Shown here: positions 34,391 to 42,058 of the stretch, in pieces
Layout: each line of letters opens with the position of its first letter
Numbering within the stretch: position 1 is the stretch's first letter
Assembly (NCBI RefSeq): GCF_009742725.1
Contig: NZ_WPHG01000005.1
Location: forward strand, 62,001 to 126,000
Origin: Nitratireductor arenosus
GTDB taxonomy: Bacteria; Pseudomonadota; Alphaproteobacteria; Rhizobiales; Rhizobiaceae
Reading direction: 5' to 3'
DNA length: 64,000 nt
Translations under genes and position numbers: made by a program
Notes under the pieces: generated by a model
What the model was told of the DNA's origin: nothing
The model's input: the letters and a program-made list of their open reading frames with translations, nothing else
Database searches by the model: none

Positions 34391-35125
34391 CTAGCCGATG
34401 GTCTGGAAAATGGGGAAGGTCTCGAGCAGCCAGTAGGAAATGGTCGCCATCTGACCGGTCATGAACAGGATGCCGGTGACGACCAGCAGCCCGCCCATGG
34501 CCATCTCGATCTTGCGCATATGCCGGCGAAAGCGCGCCGCCCAGCCGAGGAAACGGCCGGCGAAGGCGGCGGCCAGCAGGAACGGAATGCCGATGCCCAC
34601 CGAATAGACGGCCAGCAAAAGGGCGCCGCGGGCGGCCGTGCCCTCGGAGCCGGCGACGAACAGGATGGCGGCCAGCACAGGGCCGACGCACGGCGTCCAG
34701 CCGAAGGCGAAGGCCAGGCCCATAATATAGGCGCCGACGATGCCGGCCGGCTTCCTGGCCACCTGCACCCGTGCCTCGCGGTAGAGCAGGGCGATACGGA
34801 AGACGCCGAGAAAATGCAGCCCCATGATGATGATGATGACGCCGGCGATCAGCGACAAGACGTCGAAATATTGCGCGATCGTCTTGCCGATCACGCTGGC
34901 GGTCGCCCCGAGGGCGACGAAGACCGTGGTGAAGCCGAGCACAAAGGCGAGCGCCGCCGTGACGATGCGCCGCCGCGCCGCCGCGGCCATGTCGTCGGTG
35001 CGCAGTTCCTCGAAGCTCAGGCCGGCGAGCCAGGCCAGATAAGGCGGAACGATCGGCAGGACGCAGGGCGAGACAAACGACAACAGTCCCGCCAAAAGGG
35101 CGCCTCCGAGGCTTACGTCCAGCAT
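34391..35125 (-). CDS. soxV: SoxV, CcdA/DsbD-type membrane thiol-disulfide carrier
   Basis: About 244 residues and six membrane helices. The conserved pair of cysteines is in FVSPCVLPIVPPYL and FGWTPCVGPVLA; these shuttle electrons from cytoplasmic thioredoxin to periplasmic SoxW. ATG 35125 follows GGAAGGAACGCA; an ATG at 35170 would add residues with no hydrophobic character. It is divergent from soxS across a 102-bp regulatory gap. Confidence 0.9.
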   Translation of the reverse strand: MLDVSLGGALLAGLLSFVSPCVLPIVPPYLAWLAGLSFEELRTDDMAAAARRRIVTAALAFVLGFTTVFVALGATASVIGKTIAQYFDVLSLIAGVIIIIMGLHFLGVFRIALLYREARVQVARKPAGIVGAYIMGLAFAFGWTPCVGPVLAAILFVAGSEGTAARGALLLAVYSVGIGIPFLLAAAFAGRFLGWAARFRRHMRKIEMAMGGLLVVTGILFMTGQMATISYWLLETFPIFQTIG

Positions 35126-35182
35126 TGCGTTCCTTCCTTCGGATGATCCGTGCCGCAGGGCTGGCGACAATTACCTTGGAAG

Positions 35183-35210
35183 ATATGCGGAAATTTATAT
35201 ATATTGCAAT
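35183..35210. promoter_or_regulatory. AT-rich element in the soxV-soxS gap, candidate SoxR operator
   Basis: ATATGCGGAAATTTATATAT, continuing to 35210, lies centrally between the divergent soxV and soxS starts. The s-v gap is a known SoxR-binding region in Paracoccus-type clusters. The AT-richness contrasts sharply with the flanks and also fits a promoter -10 region for soxS-soxR. Confidence 0.4.
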
Positions 35211-35227
35211 CGACGAAAGGACTTTGC

Positions 35228-35593
35228 ATGCGCGGGCCAGCTTTCTATCTGGTTTTCCTGATCTTCGCGGGCACTATATGGCCCGCCGGCGCGGCCGAGC
35301 TCCTCATGCTCGAGCAGCCCGGCTGCCCGTGGTGCGCGCGCTTCAACGAGGAAATCGCGCCAGCCTATGCGAAGACGCAGGAAGGCCGCAGGGCGCCGTT
35401 GCGCCGGGTCGACATCACCGACGCGTGGCCGCCCGATCTCGATTTCATCCAGCGCGAACGCTTCACGCCGACCTTCGTCCTGGTCGAGGACGGCCGCGAG
35501 CTTGGCCGCATCCGCGGCTATCCGGGCGACGAATTTTTCTGGTATCTTCTCGGCGACCTGATCGCAAAGCTTGACGAGACCGTGCGCGAATGA
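35228..35593 (+). CDS. soxS: SoxS, periplasmic thioredoxin-like protein
   Basis: 121-residue exported thiol oxidoreductase. The signal peptide (GPAFYLVFLIFAGTIWPAGA) precedes the redox motif PGCPWCARF and the cis-Pro motif FTPTFVL. ATG 35228 follows AAAGGA. The stop overlaps the soxR start by 4 bp. In Paracoccus the SoxS protein is needed for full expression or activation of sulfur oxidation; the same is assumed here. Confidence 0.85.
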   Translation: MRGPAFYLVFLIFAGTIWPAGAAELLMLEQPGCPWCARFNEEIAPAYAKTQEGRRAPLRRVDITDAWPPDLDFIQRERFTPTFVLVEDGRELGRIRGYPGDEFFWYLLGDLIAKLDETVRE

Positions 35594-35955
35594 CCCTTCC
35601 GAAACTCAACCCGGACCAGCCACCGGAGGACTTCCAGGCTCTTTTGGTCCAGGCGCGCAAAGCCAGCGAACTCCTGAAGGCGCTGTCGCATGAAAGCCGG
35701 CTGTTGATCCTGTGCCTCCTGGCGGAGGGCGAGAAATCGGTCTCGGAACTGGAAAACATCATGGATATGCCGCAGGCGGCGGTGTCGCAACAGCTTGCGC
35801 GGCTGCGCTTCGACCGCCTGGTCAACACACGACGCGAAGGACGGGTCATCTATTATTCGATCGCCAGCGCGGAGGTCGCCTCGGTGATCGAGACCCTCTA
35901 CGGGCTGTTTTGCGCCCCGGTTCGGCAGGGAGAGCCGAAAATCCGGAAAACCTGA
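35590..35955 (+). CDS. soxR: SoxR, ArsR-family sulfur-responsive repressor
   Basis: 121-residue winged-helix repressor (KALSHESRLLILCLLAE, PQAAVSQQLARLRFDRLV, RREGRVIYYS). Cys42 and Cys108 occupy the positions of the redox cysteines that form a polysulfide link in SqrR and BigR, so it is expected to release DNA when reactive sulfur species accumulate. The GTG/ATG coupling with soxS (4-bp overlap) fits autoregulation. Likely sites are the AT-rich elements in the s-v, w-x and B-C gaps and the ATTC-N8-GAAT site at 38051. Confidence 0.9.
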   Translation: MTLPKLNPDQPPEDFQALLVQARKASELLKALSHESRLLILCLLAEGEKSVSELENIMDMPQAAVSQQLARLRFDRLVNTRREGRVIYYSIASAEVASVIETLYGLFCAPVRQGEPKIRKT

Positions 35956-36020
35956 CGCAAGGCAGCCTGCGGCTTAGGGACCCGGCTGGCGAGGACGGCG
36001 GCCCCAGGGAGGAACCGCAG

Positions 36021-37118
36021 GTGCAAAATGTCGTAGGATCGCCGTTTTTCCTGCCGCTGGCGGGGATTGTCGCCGGCACCGTTCTCGGCTTCGTCGCGCG
36101 GCGCGTGCATTTTTGCGCCATGTCGGCGCTCGAGCGCCATTGGTATGCGAGTGACAGCCACGGCGTGCGCAGTTGGGCGCTCGCCGCCGCCGTCGCCCTG
36201 GTCCTGACCCAGACGCTTGTCGCGGTCGGTCTCGCCGATCCCGGCCGCAGCTTCTATCTGATGCCGCTTTTCGGCCTGACCGGTGCCGTCATCGGCGGGC
36301 TCGCCTTCGGGTTCGGCATGGCGCTGGTGGGCACTTGCGGCTTCGGCGCGCTGGTCCGGCTCGGCGGCGGCAGTCTGCGCTCGCTGGTCGTGCTTTTGGT
36401 GCTCGGCCTGTCGGCGATGGCCGCGCAGCGCGGTCTCTCGGCGCTAGCCCGGGTCAAACTGGTCGACGATCTGGCGATTGACTTTTCCTTGGTCGGCGGC
36501 CAGTCGATGGGCGCGATCGCCAGCGCCGTGACGGGCCTCGACCTTCATGCGGCGGTAGCCGCGCTGATCGCGGCGGGGCTGACTTGGTGGGTTTTCCGCG
36601 ACCGCGCCTATCGTCGTGCCCGTTTGGCGATCGGCGCCAGCCTGACGGTCGGCGCCGTGATCGCGTTCGGCTGGGTGGCGACTACGCTCGCGGCGCGCCA
36701 TTCCTTTTTTCCGGTCCAGGTGGAGGCCGGTTCCTTCGTGGTCCCGGTGGCCGATACGATCCTGCAGGCGATCCTGTTCACCGGTATCGGGCCGGACTAT
36801 GGCGTCGGCCTGGTGATCGGCGTGGTGGTCGGCGCCAGCCTGTGCGCATGGCGCAGCCACGACGTGCGCTGGGAAGCCTGCGACGACGCGCGCGAACTGG
36901 GGCGGCATTTCGCCGGCGGCTTCCTGATGGGCACCGGCGGCGTGTTCGCGCTCGGCTGTACGGTCGGCCAGGGTATCACCGCCCTGTCGGCAATGGCGCT
37001 TTCGGCGCCCGTCGTGATCGTGGCGATCATGGCCGGCGCGCGGCTGGGTCTCGCCTATCTGATCGAGGGATCGATCATGGCGGCGTTCCGGCGCCTGGAC
37101 GACGCGCCTGCGCGATAG
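36021..37118 (+). CDS. soxT: YeeE/YedE-family transporter SoxT of the soxTRS group
   Basis: Polytopic membrane protein of 365 residues. It has VRRVHFCAMSALER, LVGTCGFGALVRL and FALGCTVGQGIT, the three cysteine-containing motifs of the YeeE thiosulfate transporter family. Start GTG 36021 is selected because GGGAGGAA lies 8 nt upstream and the hydrophobic N-terminus begins just after it; no ATG fits. It probably moves thiosulfate or sulfite linked to SoxR signalling. It ends 2 bp before the end of the convergent metallo-hydrolase gene. Confidence 0.82.
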   Translation: MQNVVGSPFFLPLAGIVAGTVLGFVARRVHFCAMSALERHWYASDSHGVRSWALAAAVALVLTQTLVAVGLADPGRSFYLMPLFGLTGAVIGGLAFGFGMALVGTCGFGALVRLGGGSLRSLVVLLVLGLSAMAAQRGLSALARVKLVDDLAIDFSLVGGQSMGAIASAVTGLDLHAAVAALIAAGLTWWVFRDRAYRRARLAIGASLTVGAVIAFGWVATTLAARHSFFPVQVEAGSFVVPVADTILQAILFTGIGPDYGVGLVIGVVVGASLCAWRSHDVRWEACDDARELGRHFAGGFLMGTGGVFALGCTVGQGITALSAMALSAPVVIVAIMAGARLGLAYLIEGSIMAAFRRLDDAPAR

Positions 37119-37120
37119 GC

Positions 37121-38029
37121 TCAGGCAGCCGGCACGAAGTGGTAGGCCTCGCCCTTGCGCTCGACCGTGCCCATGCCCGGATACGGCAAATGATAGGCGA
37201 TCAGCCGCGCCCGCTCGGCGGCCATCCGATCGAGCAGGCGCAGGCGGGTTTGCGCGGCCCGTTCGCGGTCCTGATCGCTGCCGGAATGCAGCGCGGGACG
37301 CAGGAAGGAGACCGCGTTGGTCAGCGCGTCGCCGGCAACCAGCACCGGCCGGTCGCCGCCATGGATCATGAAGGCGACATGGCCGGGCGTATGGCCGGCG
37401 GTGTCGATCGCCTCGACGCCCGGGAACACTTCTTGCCCCGGCGCGAAAAGGGCGATGCGGTCCTCCAGCGCGGCCATCCGGTTGCGGGCGCCGACAACGA
37501 AGCTCTTGCGGTCCTCCGGCATCGTTGCCAGCGTATCGTCGGCGCGCCAGAAATCCCATTCCGCGCGCGCCATCCGGGGCGTGGCCTCGGGGAAGGCAAG
37601 ATCGTCGAAATCGTCGAGCACGCCCCACAAATGGTCGGGATGAGCGTGGGTGAAGATGAGGTCGGTGACCTCGGCGGGGTCCACGCCGGCGTCCTCCAGC
37701 CTGGCGAGAAGCTCGCCCGTGGTCGGCAGGAAATTCGGCCCGGCCCCGGCATCGAAAAGCGCCAGCCGGTCGCCGGCCCGCAACAGGGTGACGTTGCAGT
37801 CCGGCTTGTAGTCGGTGGTCGACATGTCGCTTTCGGCGAGAAGGGCGGTGCGGTCCTCGGCCGACATGCCGGGAAAGACGGAGCCCAGCGGCAGGTTCAT
37901 GTGGCCGTCGCTGACGACCGTGATCTCGCCGTCTCCGGCCGCGAGCGGGGTGGCTGTAAGTGCTGGCCTGGCGAGTGCGACGGCGGCGGCGGTTGCGACA
38001 CCGGTCAGAACGGCGCGACGTGTAGGCAT
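37121..38029 (-). CDS. Exported metallo-beta-lactamase-fold hydrolase (SoxH-like)
   Basis: 302 residues. A Tat-like signal (PTRRAVLTGVATAAAVALA) is followed by the MBL-fold metal motif FTHAHPDHLWG (HxHxDH), the later TAGHTPGHV, and LVAGDALTNA. In Paracoccus the sox locus ends with soxH, a metallo-hydrolase of this type; quinoprotein-relay MBL proteins are an alternative. The substrate is unknown. It is divergent from the DUF302 gene, with an ATTC-N8-GAAT site 22 bp ahead of its start. Confidence 0.75.
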   Translation of the reverse strand: MPTRRAVLTGVATAAAVALARPALTATPLAAGDGEITVVSDGHMNLPLGSVFPGMSAEDRTALLAESDMSTTDYKPDCNVTLLRAGDRLALFDAGAGPNFLPTTGELLARLEDAGVDPAEVTDLIFTHAHPDHLWGVLDDFDDLAFPEATPRMARAEWDFWRADDTLATMPEDRKSFVVGARNRMAALEDRIALFAPGQEVFPGVEAIDTAGHTPGHVAFMIHGGDRPVLVAGDALTNAVSFLRPALHSGSDQDRERAAQTRLRLLDRMAAERARLIAYHLPYPGMGTVERKGEAYHFVPAA

Positions 38030-38050
38030 GGGCGAGCCTCCCGGCTACAT

Positions 38051-38066
38051 ATTCAATTTTTCGAAT
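38051..38066. promoter_or_regulatory. ATTC-N8-GAAT palindrome, candidate SoxR/SqrR/BigR operator
   Basis: ATTC (38051-38054) and GAAT (38063-38066) are separated by eight AT-rich bases. This is the operator form reported for SqrR, the close relative of SoxR. It lies in the divergent gap between the MBL-fold gene and the DUF302 gene, so both may be derepressed by sulfane sulfur. Confidence 0.5.
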
Positions 38067-38192
38067 GATTTCATGGCCCGCCAGGCGCGTCAATCGCCGC
38101 GCCAGAGAACGGGATGAAGCATTCAAGGTTTTCTATGTGAATGGACAGGCGCGGCGAAGCAAGCGACAATGACTCAGCAAAGGAGCCATGCA

Positions 38193-38651
38193 ATGAAACG
38201 TCTTTCGCGGATCGCCGCGCTTGTTCTCGTCTCGCTCGTTCCGACCTTGCCGGCGGTCGCGGCCGACGACGTCACCGTGTACGAAACCGATACGCCGTTC
38301 GCCGACGTTGCCTTCGACCTTGGCGGCGCGATCGTCAATCGCGGCTACGTCGTCGACTATCACGGCTTCATCGGCGAGATGCTGCAGCGCACGGCCGCCG
38401 ATGTCGGGGCGCAGAAGGCGCTCTACAAGAATGCCGAGTTCTTCCAGTTCTGCTCGGCCGTCATCTCGCGCCGCCCGATGGAAGAGGATATCGCCAATAT
38501 CGCCTATTGCCCCTATGTGGTGTTCGCATACGAGACCGAGGCAGAGCCTGGAACCGTGCGCGTCGGCTTCCGGCGTCTGCCGGAGGGCGGCGGCCGCGAT
38601 CAGGTCAACACCCTGCTCGAGGAGATCGCGCGCGAGGCGGTTGGCGAATAG
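38193..38651 (+). CDS. Exported DUF302 protein
   Basis: 152 residues. A Sec signal (RIAALVLVSLVPTLPAVAA) precedes a small domain (from DDVTVYETDTPFADVAFDLG) that fits DUF302, a fold seen in several sulfur-oxidation loci. Two cysteines occur in FFQFCSAVIS and IAYCPYVVFAY. ATG 38193 follows AAAGGAG by 7 nt. Its function is unknown; binding of a small thiol compound or metal in the periplasm is a guess. Confidence 0.7.
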   Translation: MKRLSRIAALVLVSLVPTLPAVAADDVTVYETDTPFADVAFDLGGAIVNRGYVVDYHGFIGEMLQRTAADVGAQKALYKNAEFFQFCSAVISRRPMEEDIANIAYCPYVVFAYETEAEPGTVRVGFRRLPEGGGRDQVNTLLEEIAREAVGE

Positions 38652-38795
38652 CCGAGCCGGACCGTTGGCGCCAACCAGGGGCGGGAAAATCTCCGGGGCG
38701 GGTGGAACCGTCCGCGCCAAACGGCCATTCTGTGTGGCGAGACCAGGAGCGCGGCAGGCGGCGTGCCGCGATCTCGGCCAGTTTGGAGACGCGCC

Positions 38796-39740
38796 ATGTG
38801 CACACATGCCGACCACACCATCCATCGCGCCCGGCATCATTTCGGCTGGGACAACGCGATCGCGCCGGTCATGCATGTGGAGCCCGGCGCGCGGCTGACC
38901 TTCGAATGCCTTGACGCCGCGGGCGGCCATTTCACACCGCAAAGCACGGTCGCCGACATCGCGACGCTAGCATCAGAAACGATCAACCCGGTTACCGGAC
39001 CGGTCTTCGTCGAGGGAGCCGAACCGGGCGACGCGCTCAAGGTGACGATCGAGGCTTTCGAGCCGTCCGGCTTCGGCTGGACTGCCAATATTCCCGGCTT
39101 CGGCCTGCTTGCCGACCAGTTTCCCGATCCTGCGCTGCATCTGTGGCGTTACGACGTGACGGCGCGCGAGCCGGCCCTGTTCGGCGCGCATGCGCGTGTG
39201 CCGCTGAAGCCGTTTGCCGGCACGATCGGCGTCGCACCGGCAGCGCCCGGGCAGCATTCGGTGGTGCCGCCGCGCCGTGTGGGCGGCAATCTCGATATTC
39301 GCGACCTCGCCGCCGGCACGACGCTCTATTTGCCGGTCGAGGTGGCGGGCGCGCTGTTTTCGATCGGCGACACCCATGCCGCCCAGGGCGATGGCGAGGT
39401 GTGCGGCACCGCGATCGAAAGCCCGATGACGGTCGCCCTGACGCTCGATCTGGTCAAGCAGGCGGGGCTTTCGGCGCCGCGCTTTACCACGCCGGGTCCG
39501 GTGACGCGTCATCTCGACGGGGCGGGCTACGAGGCGACGACCGGTGTGGGCCCGGACCTTTACCGAGGGGCGCGGGCGGCGCTTGCCGGCATGATCGACC
39601 TGATCGTCCGTGAGCACGGCCTTGCCCCCGTCGACGCCTATATGCTGTGCTCGGTCTGCGGCGACCTGCGCATCAGCGAGATCGTCGACGCGCCGAACTG
39701 GGTGGTTGCGTTCTACTTTCCCCGCGCGGTGTTCGCGTAA
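38796..39740 (+). CDS. Acetamidase/formamidase family protein
   Basis: 314-residue cytoplasmic amidase of the FmdA/AmdA family, which hydrolyses short amides to ammonia and the acid. The family core motif GDTHAAQGDGEVCGTAIES is near residue 190, preceded by RRVGGNLDIRDLAAGTTLYL and followed by YMLCSVCGDLRISEIVDAP. Start ATG 38796. It stands alone, 144 bp after the DUF302 gene and 353 bp before the next operon. It could release ammonia from an amide intermediate of the neighbouring catabolic cluster. Confidence 0.88.
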   Translation: MCTHADHTIHRARHHFGWDNAIAPVMHVEPGARLTFECLDAAGGHFTPQSTVADIATLASETINPVTGPVFVEGAEPGDALKVTIEAFEPSGFGWTANIPGFGLLADQFPDPALHLWRYDVTAREPALFGAHARVPLKPFAGTIGVAPAAPGQHSVVPPRRVGGNLDIRDLAAGTTLYLPVEVAGALFSIGDTHAAQGDGEVCGTAIESPMTVALTLDLVKQAGLSAPRFTTPGPVTRHLDGAGYEATTGVGPDLYRGARAALAGMIDLIVREHGLAPVDAYMLCSVCGDLRISEIVDAPNWVVAFYFPRAVFA

Positions 39741-40093
39741 GGGCTGTATATGCGCAAGTCATTGCAATCAAAGCGATTGCATCGGTTTGGCTAGCAAGAG
39801 TTTCACTTTGACAGTGCGTGGCGGCTTGATGTAGCCTCCTTTTTGCCGCGTGAGTAGAAGCGCACTTAATCCCGGCCGCCTGAAGGGCGGGGGAGATAAT
39901 TGCTCACTTGTTGGAATACCAACGAGATGGGTTGCGCTTTACGAAACTGGTTCTTCCCGACTCGTTGTAGACAATAGGGGCTTTCGGCCCCCGGCGACCA
40001 TGTTCGGTGATCGTTGGAGCAGTCCTTCGGACATGGGTTTGGTGTTGGCGCGAATTCGACCGGTCGTTACCGGCCGGTCTTTGGGAGGAGACG
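39741..40093 (+). other. 353-bp non-coding leader upstream of the 40-kb ABC importer operon
   Basis: No convincing gene. It holds an imperfect 8-bp inverted repeat (39907-39926), a GntR-type box (39965-39974), a GGGGC/GCCCC hairpin with a 5-nt loop (39977-39991) and a GACCGG/CCGGTC hairpin (40058-40079) directly ahead of the GGGAGGAG ribosome-binding site. Four structured elements in a row suggest a promoter plus a long structured 5' leader. I cannot match it to a known riboswitch class. Confidence 0.4.
39965..39974. promoter_or_regulatory. TTGTAGACAA, candidate FCD-GntR operator
   Basis: Matches T-N-G-T-N2-A-C-N-A and differs only in the two central bases from TTGTTGACAA and TTGTCAACAA at 53052 and 53081, upstream of the GntR gene at 52281-53036. 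This suggests that the two loci share that regulator. Confidence 0.4.
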
Positions 40094-41107
40094 ATGCGCA
40101 AACTGGTTTACGTACTCGGTGCGATGGCTATGGCGATGGCGACGCTGCCCGCTGCCGCGGAGGAGCTGACCAAAGTCCGGTTTATTCATGAATGGCGTTT
40201 CGAGGGCCATGTCGCGCCCTATCTGGTCGCACTCGACAAGGGTTATTACAAGGACGAGGGGCTCGACGTCTCAATCGATCCGGGAACCGGAAGCGTTGAC
40301 GGCATCAACCGGATCGCCTCGGGGTCCTACGATATCGGCCAGATGGATCTCAACGCGTTGATCAAATATCGCGACGCGGCCGACGCCGTGCCGATCAAGG
40401 CGGTGCTGGTGACCTATAACATCCCGCCCTTTTCGATCCTGACGATCAAGAAAAACGGCATCGCTGAGCCGAAGGACCTGGAGGGCAAGATTCTCGGCGC
40501 GCCTGCGGCGGACGCGGCCTATTCGCACTGGCCGATCTTCGCCAAGCTGAATGACATCGACACGTCGACGGTCACGGTCGAGAATGTCGGCTTTCCGGTG
40601 CGCGAGACCCTTTTGGCGCAGGGCCAGGTCGACGCGGTGACGGCCTTCATCTCCAATAAGCTCGCGGTCAAGGCCGCCGGCGTGCCCGACGACCAGATCG
40701 TCGGCATGATGATGAGCGAATACGGTGTCGACCTGTTCGGCAGCGCGGTGATGGCGAGCCCATCGTTCATGGCCGAGCATCCCGAGGCGGTGGCCGGATT
40801 CGTGCGCGCCACGATCCGCGGCTTCCGGGACGCCATCAACGATCCCGAAGGCGCGATGGACAGCGTCATGAAGCACAACCCGATCGCCAAGCGCGACATC
40901 GAACTCGAGCGGCTGAAGCTGGTCGCCGAGGAGTGCTATTTCACCGACGACGTGCGCGAGAACGGTTTCGGCCACGTCGATGCGGGACGGCTGTCGCGCT
41001 CGATCGACCAGCTCGAGGAAACCTTTTCGTTCACCAACAAGCCGCAGGCGTCCGACATCTATACCGGCGATTTTCTGCCGGCGAAGAATGAGCGGATGAT
41101 CCAATAG
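40094..41107 (+). CDS. ABC transporter substrate-binding protein, NMT1/SsuA type (catabolic operon)
   Basis: 337 residues. A Sec signal (KLVYVLGAMAMAMATLPAAA) precedes the NMT1 fold start LTKVRFIHEWRFEGHVAPYL, then GYYKDEGLDVSID and GSVDGINRIASGSYDIGQMD. ATG 40094 follows GGGAGGAG by 3 nt. It is the receptor of the importer encoded by the next two genes. A 12-bp perfect stem-loop follows it. The downstream UbiD/UbiX and amidohydrolases suggest an aromatic or heteroaromatic carboxylate as ligand; this is inference. Confidence 0.87.
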   Translation: MRKLVYVLGAMAMAMATLPAAAEELTKVRFIHEWRFEGHVAPYLVALDKGYYKDEGLDVSIDPGTGSVDGINRIASGSYDIGQMDLNALIKYRDAADAVPIKAVLVTYNIPPFSILTIKKNGIAEPKDLEGKILGAPAADAAYSHWPIFAKLNDIDTSTVTVENVGFPVRETLLAQGQVDAVTAFISNKLAVKAAGVPDDQIVGMMMSEYGVDLFGSAVMASPSFMAEHPEAVAGFVRATIRGFRDAINDPEGAMDSVMKHNPIAKRDIELERLKLVAEECYFTDDVRENGFGHVDAGRLSRSIDQLEETFSFTNKPQASDIYTGDFLPAKNERMIQ

Positions 41108-41123
41108 GCTTGAAGCAACCCTG

Positions 41124-41153
41124 CGCAAGGGCGCTCGTTGCAGCGCCCTTGCG
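41124..41153 (+). other. 12-bp perfect stem-loop between binding protein and permease genes
   Basis: 41124-41135 pairs exactly with 41142-41153, leaving a 6-nt loop, 16 bp after the binding-protein stop and about 30 bp before the permease start. It is a likely mRNA processing/stability element giving excess receptor. Confidence 0.65.
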
Positions 41154-41181
41154 ACCGGTGCGACACAGATAGGTGGATAAG

Positions 41182-42003
41182 ATGGCACAAACCGATATCG
41201 TCTCGCCTCCGGCAAAGGCCGCGCGCAGCGGCCCGGACTGGGTCTGGCATGCGGAGAACATCGGCTCGCCGGTGTTGTTCACGCTCGGCTTGTTCCTGGT
41301 ATGGGAAGTCGGCTGCAGGCTGTTCAACGTCCCCGAATCGATCCTGCCGACAGCCTCCGCGACGCTCGCCGCGCTGTGGGAGTTCCGGGTCGTCATCTTC
41401 GACAACATGATCGTGACCTTGTGGACGACGCTGCTCGGCTTCGCACTGGCGATCGTCATCGGCCTGCTTCTGGGCGTCGCCGTGGGCTGGCACCGCGCCG
41501 TCTATTCGGCGGTCTATCCGGCGCTGATCGCGTTCAATTCGATTCCGAAAGTGGCCGTCGTGCCGATTCTGATCCTGTGGTTCGGGCTCGGCACCGTTCC
41601 GGCGATCCTGACCGCGTTCCTGATCTCGTTCTTTCCGATCGTGGTCAACGTGGCGACCGGGCTCGCCACGGTCGAACCGGAGCTCGAGGACGTTTTGCGC
41701 GCGCTTGGCGCCAAGAAACTTGTGGTGATGACCAAGGTCGGCATTCCGCGCTCGCTGCCGCATTTCTTCGGCTCGCTCAAGGTGGCGATCACGCTTGCCT
41801 TCATCGGCGCGGTGGTGGCCGAAACCTCCGGCGCGTCGAAGGGGCTGGGCAAGCTGATGCTCGACGCCCAGGCCGCCTTCCAGGTGCCGATCGTGTTCGC
41901 CGCGCTGCTGGTTTTGTCGGTGCTGGGCATCCTGCTCTATGCGATCACCGCGCTGATCGAGCAGCGCTTTACCGGCTGGGCCCATCGTTCGCAGAACCAT
42001 TGA
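41182..42003 (+). CDS. ABC transporter permease (SsuC/TauC type)
   Basis: 273 residues and about six helices. The docking loop is visible as VEPELEDVLRALGAKKLVVM followed by VGIPRSLPHFFGSLKVA. ATG 41182 with AGGTGG upstream is preferred over the in-frame GTG at 41173. It forms the membrane dimer of the importer with the flanking receptor and ATPase genes. Confidence 0.9.
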   Translation: MAQTDIVSPPAKAARSGPDWVWHAENIGSPVLFTLGLFLVWEVGCRLFNVPESILPTASATLAALWEFRVVIFDNMIVTLWTTLLGFALAIVIGLLLGVAVGWHRAVYSAVYPALIAFNSIPKVAVVPILILWFGLGTVPAILTAFLISFFPIVVNVATGLATVEPELEDVLRALGAKKLVVMTKVGIPRSLPHFFGSLKVAITLAFIGAVVAETSGASKGLGKLMLDAQAAFQVPIVFAALLVLSVLGILLYAITALIEQRFTGWAHRSQNH

Positions 42004-42058
42004 ACCCGAGACACCGGGCCGCCGTTTCGCGGACCACCCAAGACAGGAGACAGGCGCC

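Noticed and set aside
39741-40093. Known riboswitch (guanidine, SAM, TPP, cobalamin)
   Set aside because: Hairpins are present, but none of the consensus core sequences I know for these classes could be found, so only a generic structured leader is reported.
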